From NCBI GenBank assembly GCA_965218765.1, contig CBDCLU010000005.1, forward strand, positions 248,001-312,000: 64,000 nucleotides of DNA, given 5' to 3'. The notes below the pieces were generated by a model. It searched no databases, was not told the origin of the DNA, and saw only the letters and a program-made list of their open reading frames with translations. Below are positions 1 through 8,210 of this stretch, piece by piece (position 1 is the stretch's first letter; each line of letters starts with the position of its first letter). The DNA is from JBBPYC01 sp965218765. Lineage in GTDB: Bacteria; Pseudomonadota; Gammaproteobacteria; Burkholderiales; Burkholderiaceae_C. A program made the position numbers and the translations under genes.

Positions 1-152
1 CGATCTTTTCGGAAGATTTGGGCATGCTTGAAGCGCAGCAGAAGAACCTGCTCGCGCAGCCGCAGCGGCGCTTGATGACGCTCAACATCGACGCAGGCGG
101 CGTGCTGTCGCGCCGCGTGATCGATCGGTTGCTGGCGGCAGAGTCCTTTTGA
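1..152 (+). CDS. C-terminal end of a Rieske-type aromatic oxygenase (partial)
   Basis: The reading frame is open from the window edge to TGA at 150-152 and gives about 49 residues. The tail carries EAQQKNLL followed by LNIDAGGVLSRRVIDRLLAAE. This resembles the C-terminus of vanillate O-demethylase-type ring oxygenases, where a conserved QQ segment is followed by an Asp-Ala/Gly-Gly stretch and a final R-R-x-I/L-D-x-L-x-x-E helix. Family assignment is by recognition of this tail only; the Rieske and mononuclear iron motifs lie outside the window. The stop abuts the next gene, so the two are probably co-transcribed. Confidence 0.55.
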   Translation, partial: IFSEDLGMLEAQQKNLLAQPQRRLMTLNIDAGGVLSRRVIDRLLAAESF

Positions 153-166
153 GCCGGCCGGCCGCG

Positions 167-1102
167 ATGGAACCCGCGGTGGACATCGACGCCTCGGCGG
201 CCGTGCAAGACGTACCGATTGCCTATCTGCAGCGCACGCGCGACTACTATGCGGCGCTTGGCTACGGCGCGCCCTATGTCTGGGCACACTTTGCGCAGGT
301 GCCGTTCCAGCCATTGCCCAAGCCGCTGTCCGAGTGTCGCGTGGCGTTGATCACGACGGCAGCGCCATATCAGCCGGCGCGCGGCGACCAGGGGCCGGGC
401 GCGCCGTACAACGCAGGCGCCAAATTCTATGCGGCCTACTCGGGCGACACGGCAGCCGATCATGACCTGCGCATCTCGCATGTCGCGATCGACCGGGAGC
501 ACACGAGCGCGGCCGATGCCGGCAGCTACTTCCCCCTGCCGGCACTGCGGGTGCTTGTCACGTCAGGCCGGATCGGCGCATTGACGCAGCGCTTTCATGG
601 CGCGCCGACCAACCGCAGCCAGCGCGTGACATTGCAGGTGGACGCACCCGAGATCGTCGCGCGTTGCCGGGCGGACGGCGCCGACGCCGCGATCCTCGTG
701 CCCAACTGCCCGGTCTGCCACCAGACCGTGAGCCTGATCGCGCGGCAACTGGAAGCCAGCGGCATCGCGACCGTGATCCTGGGTTGCGCGAAGGACATCG
801 TGGAATACGTGGGCGTGCCGCGCCTGCTGTTCTCCGACTTTCCGCTGGGCAACGCGGCCGGGCGGCCCGGGGACATCGCATCGCAGGCATTCACGCTGGA
901 CCTCGCGCTGCGACTGCTGGCTGCGGCACCGGCTGCACGCAGCACGCTGCAGTCGCCGCTGCGCTGGAGCGATGACGCCGACTGGAAGCTCGACTATTGC
1001 AACATCGAGCGTCTGTCGCTGCAGGAGGTCGAGCGCCGGCGTGCCGAGTTCGATGCGGCCAAGGCGCAGGCGGCCGGCTTGCGCGCGGCAGCCCCCAGCT
1101 GA
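167..1102 (+). CDS. GrdB-like protein (glycine/sarcosine/betaine reductase selenoprotein B family), cysteine version
   Basis: 311 residues from ATG 167. A TTG at 149 would overlap the upstream stop and add six residues; neither start has a strong ribosome site. The N-terminus (VPIAYLQRTRDYYAALGYG, then VPFQPLPKPLSECRVALITTA) and the segment VPNCPVCHQTVSLIARQLEA are typical of proteobacterial proteins of the reductase selenoprotein B family. Clostridial GrdB has a selenocysteine in its redox motif; here the corresponding region holds CPVC (cysteines near residues 181 and 184). No GrdA, GrdC or GrdE partner is visible, so it is unlikely to be a true glycine reductase. Its position right after a ring oxygenase suggests a redox role in aromatic degradation, which is inference only. 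Confidence 0.7.
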   Translation: MEPAVDIDASAAVQDVPIAYLQRTRDYYAALGYGAPYVWAHFAQVPFQPLPKPLSECRVALITTAAPYQPARGDQGPGAPYNAGAKFYAAYSGDTAADHDLRISHVAIDREHTSAADAGSYFPLPALRVLVTSGRIGALTQRFHGAPTNRSQRVTLQVDAPEIVARCRADGADAAILVPNCPVCHQTVSLIARQLEASGIATVILGCAKDIVEYVGVPRLLFSDFPLGNAAGRPGDIASQAFTLDLALRLLAAAPAARSTLQSPLRWSDDADWKLDYCNIERLSLQEVERRRAEFDAAKAQAAGLRAAAPS

Positions 1103-1219
1103 TGTGATGCAATAGCCGCATCATCGTCAGCAGCCGGCTTGACGTGGTGGCGCTACCGAAGCCAGCGGCCGCGCCGGTCGCCTGCCCGTTGCCTTACCGA
1201 AGAAAAAAGATATCCGCCG

Positions 1220-2125
1220 ATGGCCGCTTTCAGCCTGCTTGCCCTGCTCGACGACATCACCGCGGTGCTCGACGACGTTGCGGTGCTGACCAAGCTCGCC
1301 GCGAAGAAAACCGCCGGCGTGCTCGGCGACGACCTCGCGTTGAACGCGCAGCAGGTCACCGGCGTGGCTGCGGCGCGCGAACTGCCGGTGGTCTGGGCGG
1401 TGGCGAAAGGCTCGTTGCTGAACAAGGCGATCCTGGTGCCCGCGGCGCTGGCGATCAGCGCGTTCATCCCGTGGGCGGTGACGCCGCTGTTGATGGCAGG
1501 CGGTGCGTTCCTGTGCTTCGAAGGCGCGGAGAAACTCGCGCATCGCTGGCTGCATGACAAAAGACAGGCGCAGGCCGCGCACCGGGAGCAGCTTAAGCAG
1601 GCCACGGCCGACCCGTCCGTCGATCTGGTCGCGCTTGAAAAGGAAAAGATCAAGGGCGCGGTGCGCACCGACTTCATCCTGTCGGCCGAGATCATCGCGA
1701 TCACCCTGGGCACCACCGCGCAGGTGCCGATCGGCACGCAGTTCACGGTGCTGGCGATCGTCGCGCTGTTGATGACGGTGTTCGTCTACGGGCTGGTCGC
1801 GGGCATCGTGAAGCTCGACGATATCGGCCTCGCATTGAGCCGACGCAGCGGCTTGCTGCACACGCTCGGGGTCTGGATCGTGCGCCTGACGCCGTGGCTG
1901 ATGAAAGGCTTGTCGGTCGCCGGCACCGCCGCGATGTTCCTGGTCGGCGGCGGCATCCTGGTGCACGGCGTACCGCCCTTGCAGGACGCCGTGACCGGAC
2001 TGGCAACCGCGGCCGGCAACGGGATCGCATGGCTGGTCGAGACGCTGCTGAACGGCGGCATCGGCATTCTTGCAGGCATGCTCGTGCTGCTGCTGTGGAC
2101 GGGCATCGAGCGGTTGCGGCGTTGA
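1220..2125 (+). CDS. DUF808 family inner-membrane protein (YedI-like)
   Basis: 301 residues from ATG 1220, about the length of E. coli YedI. The N-terminus MAAFSLLALLDDITAVLDDV, the following AAKKTAGVLGDDLALNAQQV, and the pair of hydrophobic hairpins around residues 75-105 are hallmark DUF808 features. Further membrane segments occur near residues 155-170, 175-200, 225-250 and 275-297. A charged stretch rich in His, Gln and Lys separates the first membrane block from the second. Biochemical role is unknown for the family. It stands alone, 117 bp after the GrdB-like gene and 74 bp before the hydrolase gene, so co-transcription is possible but not shown. Confidence 0.85.
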   Translation: MAAFSLLALLDDITAVLDDVAVLTKLAAKKTAGVLGDDLALNAQQVTGVAAARELPVVWAVAKGSLLNKAILVPAALAISAFIPWAVTPLLMAGGAFLCFEGAEKLAHRWLHDKRQAQAAHREQLKQATADPSVDLVALEKEKIKGAVRTDFILSAEIIAITLGTTAQVPIGTQFTVLAIVALLMTVFVYGLVAGIVKLDDIGLALSRRSGLLHTLGVWIVRLTPWLMKGLSVAGTAAMFLVGGGILVHGVPPLQDAVTGLATAAGNGIAWLVETLLNGGIGILAGMLVLLLWTGIERLRR

Positions 2126-2199
2126 CATGCCTGCGCGCGCATGGCGTGCGCGTCGACCACATGCGAAGATGCTTGTTCAACCTGGAAGGAACATCCTGT

Positions 2200-3123
2200 A
2201 TGAGCGACCAACCGAAACGCCCGACGAAACGCCTGACGTCTGCCGACTTCAAGCCCGAAGTGCTGCGCCTGTTCGATCAGTACGTGCACGGCCAGCTCGA
2301 CCGGCGCGGTTTTCTGGATCGCGCGGCGCGCCACGCGGCCGGCGGTGCGGCGGGCGCGGCCGGCCTGCTCGCGGCACTGAGCCCGAATTTTGTGCAGGCG
2401 CAGCAGATTGCGCCCGACGACGCGCGCATCAAGACCGGTTTCGTCGAATTCGCATCACCGGACGGTTACGGCAAGGTGCGCGCGTACGTGGCACGCCCCG
2501 CAAATGCGAAAGGCCCGCTGCCGGTGGTGCTCGTCGCGCATGAGAACCGAGGCTTGAATCCGCATATCGAAGACATCGCGCGCCGACTGGCCGTGTCCGA
2601 CTTCATCGCCATTGCGCCGGATGCACTGTTTCCGCTGGGCGGTTATCCGGGCGACGAGGACAAGGCACGCGAGCTGTTCGGCAAGCTGGATCAGGCCAAG
2701 ACACGTGAAGACTTTGTCGCAGCCGCGGGCTATGCGCGCGGCATCGAAGGCGGCAACGGCCGGCTCGGCTCGGTCGGTTTTTGCTACGGCGGCGGCATCG
2801 TCAACATGCTGGCCACGCGCGTGCAGGCGATGAAAGCGGGCGCTGCGTTCTATGGCGCACCGCCCGCGCTCGACAAGGTCGCGAACATCAGCAACGGCAC
2901 CGAGCTGCTGCTGATCTTTGCCGCAGAAGACGAACGCATCAACGCGATGTGGCCGGCCTATAAGGACACGCTCGAAGTGGCCGGCGTCCACTTCGAAGCC
3001 GTCACCTATGCGGGTGTGCAACACGGCTTCAACAACGACACCACGCCGCGCTATGACCAGGCGGCCGCGGGCCAGGCCTGGGGACGCACGATGGCGCTGT
3101 TCGGGTGGACGCTGCGGGCCTGA
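2200..3123 (+). CDS. Tat-exported dienelactone hydrolase family protein
   Basis: 307 residues; ATG 2200 follows a GGAAGGA ribosome site. The alpha/beta-hydrolase triad of the dienelactone hydrolase family is visible: nucleophile Cys195 in GFCYGG, Asp244 in AAEDERIN and His275 in GVQHGFN. The N-terminus is unusual for the family: about 40 residues lead to LDRRGFLDRAA followed by an Ala/Gly-rich hydrophobic stretch ending FVQAQ, a twin-arginine signal, so the enzyme is predicted to be exported folded to the periplasm. Known members hydrolyse lactones or esters, such as dienelactone in chlorocatechol breakdown; the substrate here cannot be inferred. The next gene is 319 bp away. Confidence 0.85.
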   Translation: MSDQPKRPTKRLTSADFKPEVLRLFDQYVHGQLDRRGFLDRAARHAAGGAAGAAGLLAALSPNFVQAQQIAPDDARIKTGFVEFASPDGYGKVRAYVARPANAKGPLPVVLVAHENRGLNPHIEDIARRLAVSDFIAIAPDALFPLGGYPGDEDKARELFGKLDQAKTREDFVAAAGYARGIEGGNGRLGSVGFCYGGGIVNMLATRVQAMKAGAAFYGAPPALDKVANISNGTELLLIFAAEDERINAMWPAYKDTLEVAGVHFEAVTYAGVQHGFNNDTTPRYDQAAAGQAWGRTMALFGWTLRA

Positions 3124-3442
3124 AACTCGCCGGCGGCTGGTCGGGCTTCGTGGGTATGGGCCGCAGCCGGCCATGACGATTGGCGATCGGCTGCGCCACG
3201 ACAGCAGTCGCACGGAATTGCCATGATCGAAGCTGGATCGCCGCGTTGGACCGCTTGAGCGAGACGGCGGCAATTACAATCACCGCTTCCAAACGCGGCC
3301 AACCGCATGCGCCGACCGACGGTTTCTTGGTTGCGACGCACACTGAATTGCTGACGGCGCGCCACTTCATGCTGGCGCTGCACGGCGCCCTGGTCCCCCT
3401 GCGAACAACAACGACGACGGCTCCTGCCGTCGTTCGCACTTC
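3124..3442. other. Intergenic region upstream of sulP
   Basis: 319 bp without a convincing gene. Short frames on both strands have no recognisable protein and no plausible ribosome sites. The only clear structure is the hairpin at 3413-3434 immediately before the SulP start codon. No confident promoter hexamers were found by eye. Confidence 0.5.
3413..3434 (+). promoter_or_regulatory. Hairpin abutting the sulP start codon
   Basis: GACGACGGC and GCCGTCGTT form a nine-pair stem (one G-U) around the tetraloop TCCT, eight bases before ATG 3443. No Shine-Dalgarno sequence is visible between hairpin and start. The structure would sit where the ribosome binds and could therefore limit translation. 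It has no U-tract, so it is not an intrinsic terminator. Confidence 0.45.
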
Positions 3443-4921
3443 ATGCTTCATTCATCCCTCCGCCGGGATTGGTTGTCCAATGTCCGCGGCGACCTGCTGG
3501 CCGGCATGGTCGTCGCGCTCGCGCTGATCCCGGAGGCGATCGCGTTCTCCATCATCGCGGGCGTCGATCCCAAAGTCGGTTTGTACGCCTCGTTCAGCAT
3601 CGCTGTGGTGATTGCGTTCGCAGGCGGGCGGCCCGGCATGATCTCGGCGGCCACCGGCGCGATGGCGCTGGTGATGGTCACACTGGTGAAGGACCACGGG
3701 CTGCAGTACCTGTTGGCTGCGACCTTGCTGACCGGCGTGTTGCAGATGATCGCCGGCGCGTTGCGGCTCGGCTTCCTGATGCGCTTCGTCTCCCGCTCGG
3801 TCATCACCGGCTTCGTCAATGCCCTGGCGATCCTGATCTTTCTGGCGCAACTGCCCGAGCTGATCGGTATGGGCTGGGTTGTTTATGCGATGACTGCGGC
3901 CGGTCTGGCGATCATCTACGGCCTGCCCTACCTCACGCGCGCAGTGCCGTCGCCGCTGGTCTGCATCGTGCTGCTGACGGGGGTGGCCATCTACTTCCGT
4001 CTGGACATCCGCACTGTTGGCGACATGGGCGAGCTGCCCGACAGCCTGCCGGTGTTCCTGCTGCCCGACGTGCCACTGACGCTTCAGACGTTGCGCATCA
4101 TCTCTCCGTATGCGGCCACGCTGGCCGTGGTCGGCCTGCTCGAATCGATGATGACCGCATCGATCGTGGACGACCTGACCGACACCGGCAGCAACAAGAA
4201 CCGCGAATGCGTGGGCCAGGGCATCGCCAATGTCGCGACCGGCTTCATCGGCGGCATGGCGGGCTGCGCGATGATCGGCCAGTCGGTCATCAACGTGAAG
4301 TCCGGCGGGCGCGGACGGTTGTCGGCGCTGGCCGCGGGCCTGCTGCTGCTGGTGCTGGTCGTGTTCATGGGCGACTGGGTGCGGCAGATTCCAATGGCGG
4401 CGTTGGTCGCGGTGATGATCATGGTCAGCATCGGCACCTTCGACTGGCGCTCGATCTGGAAGCTGCGCGAACATCCGACGAGCTCGTCGATCGTGATGCT
4501 GGCCACCGTCGCGGTGACCGTCTCCACGCACGACCTGGCCATGGGCGTGTTCGTCGGCGTGCTGCTGTCAGGCCTCTTCTTCGCGCACAAGGTCGCACGC
4601 GTGCTGCATGTGGGCAGCCAGCTCGATGATGCGAAAAGCGAACGCACCTACATCGTCACCGGCCAGGTGTTCTTTGCATCAGCGCCGACGTTCACCGCCG
4701 CGTTCGATTTCAAGGAAGTGATCGAGCGCGTGCGCATCGACGTGGGCCGCGCGCACTTCTGGGACATCACGGCCATCAGCGCGCTGGACAAAGTGGTGCT
4801 GAAGTTCCGGCGCGAAGGCGCAAGCGTCGACGTGGTCGGGCTGGACCAGGCAAGCGCCACGCTGGTCGATCGGTTTGCGCTGCATGACAAGCCTGGCGCG
4901 GTTGAACAGCTCATGCACTGA
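3443..4921 (+). CDS. SulP family inorganic anion transporter with STAS domain
   Basis: 492 residues. The first helix carries GDLLAGMVVALALIPEAIAF, the signature of SulP transporters, and ten or more hydrophobic segments follow to about residue 380. A C-terminal cytoplasmic STAS domain (about 385-492) is recognisable from FWDITAISALDKVVLKF. Family members move sulfate, bicarbonate or C4-dicarboxylates, often with sodium or protons. The moderate length and the following universal stress gene resemble BicA-like bicarbonate carriers, but the substrate is not determined by sequence. The next gene starts 37 bp downstream on the same strand, so the two may share a transcript. Confidence 0.88.
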   Translation: MLHSSLRRDWLSNVRGDLLAGMVVALALIPEAIAFSIIAGVDPKVGLYASFSIAVVIAFAGGRPGMISAATGAMALVMVTLVKDHGLQYLLAATLLTGVLQMIAGALRLGFLMRFVSRSVITGFVNALAILIFLAQLPELIGMGWVVYAMTAAGLAIIYGLPYLTRAVPSPLVCIVLLTGVAIYFRLDIRTVGDMGELPDSLPVFLLPDVPLTLQTLRIISPYAATLAVVGLLESMMTASIVDDLTDTGSNKNRECVGQGIANVATGFIGGMAGCAMIGQSVINVKSGGRGRLSALAAGLLLLVLVVFMGDWVRQIPMAALVAVMIMVSIGTFDWRSIWKLREHPTSSSIVMLATVAVTVSTHDLAMGVFVGVLLSGLFFAHKVARVLHVGSQLDDAKSERTYIVTGQVFFASAPTFTAAFDFKEVIERVRIDVGRAHFWDITAISALDKVVLKFRREGASVDVVGLDQASATLVDRFALHDKPGAVEQLMH

Positions 4922-4940
4922 CGCTCGTTTTTTTCGAGCG
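4922..4940 (+). repeat. Perfect inverted repeat with a T7 loop between sulP and the usp gene
   Basis: CGCTCG, seven T residues, CGAGCG: a six-pair stem directly after the sulP stop and just before the GAGGGAAGG ribosome site of the next gene. The T-run lies in the loop, not after the stem, so it does not look like an intrinsic terminator. It may modulate mRNA stability or coupling between the two genes. Confidence 0.5.
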
Positions 4941-4958
4941 CGAGGGAAGGCGAACGCG

Positions 4959-5819
4959 ATGAACAAGGTCTATGCGTGCATTGACGGCGCAGCCGGCACG
5001 CCAGCGGTGATCGACTGGGCCGTCTGGTCGGCGCAGCGGCTTGGCGTGCCGCTGGAGCTGCTGCATGCGCTGGAGCGCCCTTCCGAAAGCACGCCGGTCA
5101 CCGACCACAGCGGTGCGATCGGGCTGGATGCACAGTTTTCGCTGCTGCAGGAACTGAGCACGCTTGACGAGCAGCACGCCCGGTTCGCGCAGGAAGCCGG
5201 CCGGCGCCTGCTGGCAGGCGCGCGCGAACGGGCCGCGGCAGCGGGTGTCGTGCAACTCGATGCGCGGCTGCGGCATGGCGCGCTGGTCGACACGGTCATC
5301 GAGCTGGAGCCGGACGCGCGCCTGTTCGTGCTGGGCACGCATCGTCGCGCAGCCACGTCCGCACGGCTGCATCTGGACCACCGCGTCGAGCAGGTGATCC
5401 GTGCTGTCAAGCGCCCGGTGCTGGTCGTCACGAACGAGCGCTTTGCCGCGGTGCCCGAGCGCTTCGTGCTGGCCTACGACGGCAGCGCCACCGCACGCAA
5501 GGCGATCAGTACCGTGGCACGCAGCCCGCTGCTGGCGGGCCTGCAGGCGCTGGTCGTGACGGCGGGTGAGGACGAGCGCCAAGCCCGCGGCCCGCTCGAC
5601 GAAGCCCAGGGCCTGCTGGACAACGCAGGCTTCGAGACCGAAACCGCGTTCATCAAAGGCGAGGCCGACACCGCGTTGCCCGATTTCCTGAAGGCGCGTT
5701 CGGCTGCGTTGCTCGTGATGGGCGCCTACGGGCATTCGCGGTTGCGCAGCTTCCTCATGGGCAGCACGACGACGGCGATGTTGCGCCTGAGCGAGGTGCC
5801 GGTGCTGATCCTGCGTTGA
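4959..5819 (+). CDS. Universal stress protein, tandem UspA domains
   Basis: 286 residues from ATG 4959, with the ribosome site GAGGGAAGG just upstream. Two UspA-like domains can be seen, residues 1 to about 148 and about 155 to 286. The second keeps the nucleotide-binding pattern G-x2-G-x9-G-S/T as GAYGHSRLRSFLMGSTT, so it probably binds ATP; the first has only a degenerate version (GTHRRAATSARLH). Tandem Usp proteins in proteobacteria act in the cytoplasm in stress survival, but the molecular activity is generally unknown. Placement after a SulP transporter recurs in bacteria and suggests joint regulation. Confidence 0.88.
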   Translation: MNKVYACIDGAAGTPAVIDWAVWSAQRLGVPLELLHALERPSESTPVTDHSGAIGLDAQFSLLQELSTLDEQHARFAQEAGRRLLAGARERAAAAGVVQLDARLRHGALVDTVIELEPDARLFVLGTHRRAATSARLHLDHRVEQVIRAVKRPVLVVTNERFAAVPERFVLAYDGSATARKAISTVARSPLLAGLQALVVTAGEDERQARGPLDEAQGLLDNAGFETETAFIKGEADTALPDFLKARSAALLVMGAYGHSRLRSFLMGSTTTAMLRLSEVPVLILR

Positions 5820-6443
5820 TGCATGGGCTGCAGGCAGATGGCGCAGTCGCAACGGATATGCGTTCGTGGCGACCATATGGCGCCCCTTCGCGGAAAAAAT
5901 TCTCCAGTGTGCCGCGCAGCGTCAGGCTGCTGGTGATGAATCACGCGCAACTCGCCTCCTTCAACATTCGCACCGCCTGACTGCCTGCATCGGTCAGGCA
6001 CGGCGCCGTCGGCGCGCCGACGGCCTGCTGGCAAGCGGCCTGGGTGCGGTCCTGCAGCGGGTCGAACGCGATGTACGGCGATCGCATCCGTTCATTCACC
6101 ACGACTGCCGGATCTGCATCAAATGTGCTTTGTGCACAGGTGGATGGTGCATTGTTTGCTACTTTTTCAGTAGCAATGAGTGAGCGCTGCCGAAGCGCGT
6201 CCATTGCTGCCATCTCGCGCCGCAGACCAGCGGCCCGCACCTCATCGCACCTGGGCAATCAATAAAAAGTTTGCCCGATCTGCGCCCGCTGCATCTTTTT
6301 GCCATCGCTCGTTCGTAGTGCTCGATGCGGACCGGCTGACGGAACTCGTTCTTCTGCTGCTGCTTCAGCCGGCGCCTGCAGTTCGCAAAAGGCGACACAC
6401 CGTCGCATGCACCACAAGAGACCAACCCCCTTCAAGGATTCCG
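5820..6443. other. Long intergenic region with an AT-rich palindrome
   Basis: 624 bp without a supportable gene. A reverse-strand frame from 6258 to 5941 (105 codons) has no recognisable domain and is crossed by the palindrome at 6156-6176, which argues against coding. The region separates the stress-protein gene from the DUF4394 lipoprotein gene and should hold the latter's promoter, but I cannot assign hexamers with confidence. Confidence 0.45.
6156..6176. repeat. AT-rich palindrome TTGCTACT-n5-AGTAGCAA
   Basis: An eight-pair perfect inverted repeat with loop TTTTC. The same GCTAC/GTAGC core with short AT-rich spacing occurs elsewhere in this window (31608-31626 inside a gene; a degenerate copy in dnaG near 49907-49924). 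It resembles the dispersed short intergenic repeats I recall from Comamonadaceae genomes; copy number cannot be judged from one window. Confidence 0.5.
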
Positions 6444-8099
6444 ATGAAGCCAATCACGATGAAGATGTCAGCCACTGCAGCCGCAATCGGCCTGCTCACG
6501 ACCGGCCTGGCCGCCTGCGGCAGCTCGGACAACAACAATAACAACAGCCCCACGCCCACCGCACCCGTCGCAGTCGGTGACACGGTGGTGCTGACCAGTT
6601 CCGCCAGGCTTCTGTCGTTCAACCGCGCCGCGCCGGCAACGGCTGTGGGCTCGGTCGCGCTGCGCGGGCTTGGCAGCAATGACACGCTGCTGGGCATCGA
6701 CTATCGCCCGGCAAACGGCCAGCTCTACGCGGTATCCAGCGCCGCGCGCATCTACACCATCAATGCCGCCACCGGCATGCTGACCGAAGTGGCCACGTTG
6801 AGGGCGGCCAGCGGCGATGCGCGCCCGTTCACCACGCTCAGCGGCACCGACTTCAGCGTGGATTTCAATCCCGTAGCCGACCGGCTGCGCGTGGTCAGCA
6901 ACACCGGGCAGAACCTGCGCATCAACGTCGAGACCGGAGACACCATCACCGATGGCGACATCACGCCGCCGGCCGGCAGCAGCTCGTCGATCACTGCTGT
7001 GGCCTACACCAACTCATTTGCCGGCACGACCAGCACCGCGCTCTACGACATCGATGCCGCGCGTGGCCTGTTGCACCTGCAGGACCCGCCGAACGCAGGT
7101 GGGCTGGCCGCCGGTGTGCCGCTGGGCGTGCAGGCCACCGCGGTGAACGGCTTCGACGTGGATGCACGCAACAACGTCGGCTATGCGGCGTTGTCGGTCG
7201 GCGGCTCGACCGGCTTGTACCGGATTGACCTGAGCGCGACGGCAGCCGCCAGTGCCGCCACCCGCATCGGCGACATCGCAGGCGGAGAAGCCGTGCGCGG
7301 CCTGGCGCTCGCACCCGCGGCGGCACCTGCAGCGATCGGCCTGAGCAACGACAACCGCCTGATCGGCTTCGATCCGAAGGCGCCGAATACGCTGACGTCG
7401 AACGTGGCGATCACGGGTTTGCAGGCAGGCGAATCGGTGCTCGGCATCGACGTGCGGCCTGCGAACGGCCGGCTCTATGCGCTGACCAGCGCAGCACGGC
7501 TGTACACCGTCGATCCTGGCACCGGCGCTGCCACGATCTCCAGCGCGCTGCTGGCCGATCCGGCCGACAGCACGCTGCCCTACAACGGCTTGAGCGGCGC
7601 CGTGTTCAGCGTCGACTTCAACCCAGCTGCGGACCGGCTGCGCGTGCTCAGCGACAGCGGCCAGAACCTGCGCATCAACGTGGAGACCGGCGCCGTGACG
7701 ACCGATGGCAGCGTGAACCGCACGCCCGGCGCCGTGGTGCTGGGCGCCGCCTACAGCAATGCGTTTGCCGGCACCACGACGACGACGCTGTATGACTTGG
7801 AAGGGCGCAGCAACGTGCTGGCGCGCCAGGTACCGCCCAACGATGGCACGCTGATCGACATCGGGCCGCTGGGCGTCATGCTGGGCGCGCGCGCGACTGC
7901 ATTCGACATCGGCGGTGGCGGCAACGGCCTGGTGCTGCTGGCGCTGCCGGCCAGCGGCGCTGCAGGTCCGTATTCGCTCTACACGGTGTCGCTTTCGACC
8001 GGTGTGGTCAGCCTGTATCGCAACACAGGCGACGCCGCGCTGTCACGCATCGGCGGTGCCAGCGGACCCGCGCTGCGCGACCTCGCGATCCGATTCTGA
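6444..8099 (+). CDS. DUF4394 domain lipoprotein, two repeats
   Basis: 551 residues from ATG 6444. A lipoprotein signal ends in LTTGLAAC, so Cys near residue 23 is the predicted lipidation site, followed by a Ser/Asn-rich linker (a run of five Asn) and Thr/Pro spacer. The rest is two copies, roughly residues 35-290 and 295-551, of a beta-rich module with matching phrases such as LLGIDYRPANGQLYAVSS and VLGIDVRPANGRLYALTS, and DFNPVADRLRVVS and DFNPAADRLRVLS. This is the DUF4394 pattern, likely a propeller-type fold at the cell surface or periplasm. Function is unknown. It lies directly before an ECF sigma factor and its anti-sigma factor. Confidence 0.85.
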   Translation: MKPITMKMSATAAAIGLLTTGLAACGSSDNNNNNSPTPTAPVAVGDTVVLTSSARLLSFNRAAPATAVGSVALRGLGSNDTLLGIDYRPANGQLYAVSSAARIYTINAATGMLTEVATLRAASGDARPFTTLSGTDFSVDFNPVADRLRVVSNTGQNLRINVETGDTITDGDITPPAGSSSSITAVAYTNSFAGTTSTALYDIDAARGLLHLQDPPNAGGLAAGVPLGVQATAVNGFDVDARNNVGYAALSVGGSTGLYRIDLSATAAASAATRIGDIAGGEAVRGLALAPAAAPAAIGLSNDNRLIGFDPKAPNTLTSNVAITGLQAGESVLGIDVRPANGRLYALTSAARLYTVDPGTGAATISSALLADPADSTLPYNGLSGAVFSVDFNPAADRLRVLSDSGQNLRINVETGAVTTDGSVNRTPGAVVLGAAYSNAFAGTTTTTLYDLEGRSNVLARQVPPNDGTLIDIGPLGVMLGARATAFDIGGGGNGLVLLALPASGAAGPYSLYTVSLSTGVVSLYRNTGDAALSRIGGASGPALRDLAIRF

Positions 8100-8210
8100 C
8101 GGGCGCTGAGTCTGCTGCGAGGTCGGCATTCGATCGGCAGCAGCACGAGCGGCTGCACGGGCTGCTGCCTCGCGTTGGCAAGTCGCAGGCTTCAGATACA
8201 TTCGACACCC

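Noticed and set aside
1127..2128. Reverse-strand frame of 333 codons over the DUF808 gene
   Set aside because: The translation is Gln/His/Arg-rich without domains, antisense to a clear DUF808 gene.
4922..4940. Intrinsic terminator after sulP
   Set aside because: The T-run is inside the loop and only six stem pairs exist, with no U-tract after the stem.
5941..6258. Reverse-strand frame of 105 codons after the universal stress gene
   Set aside because: No recognisable domain, no ribosome site, and it is crossed by the AT-rich palindrome at 6156-6176.
6520..6550. Simple-sequence phase-variation tract in the lipoprotein gene
   Set aside because: The Asn codons alternate AAC/AAT irregularly and are too few for a slippage tract.
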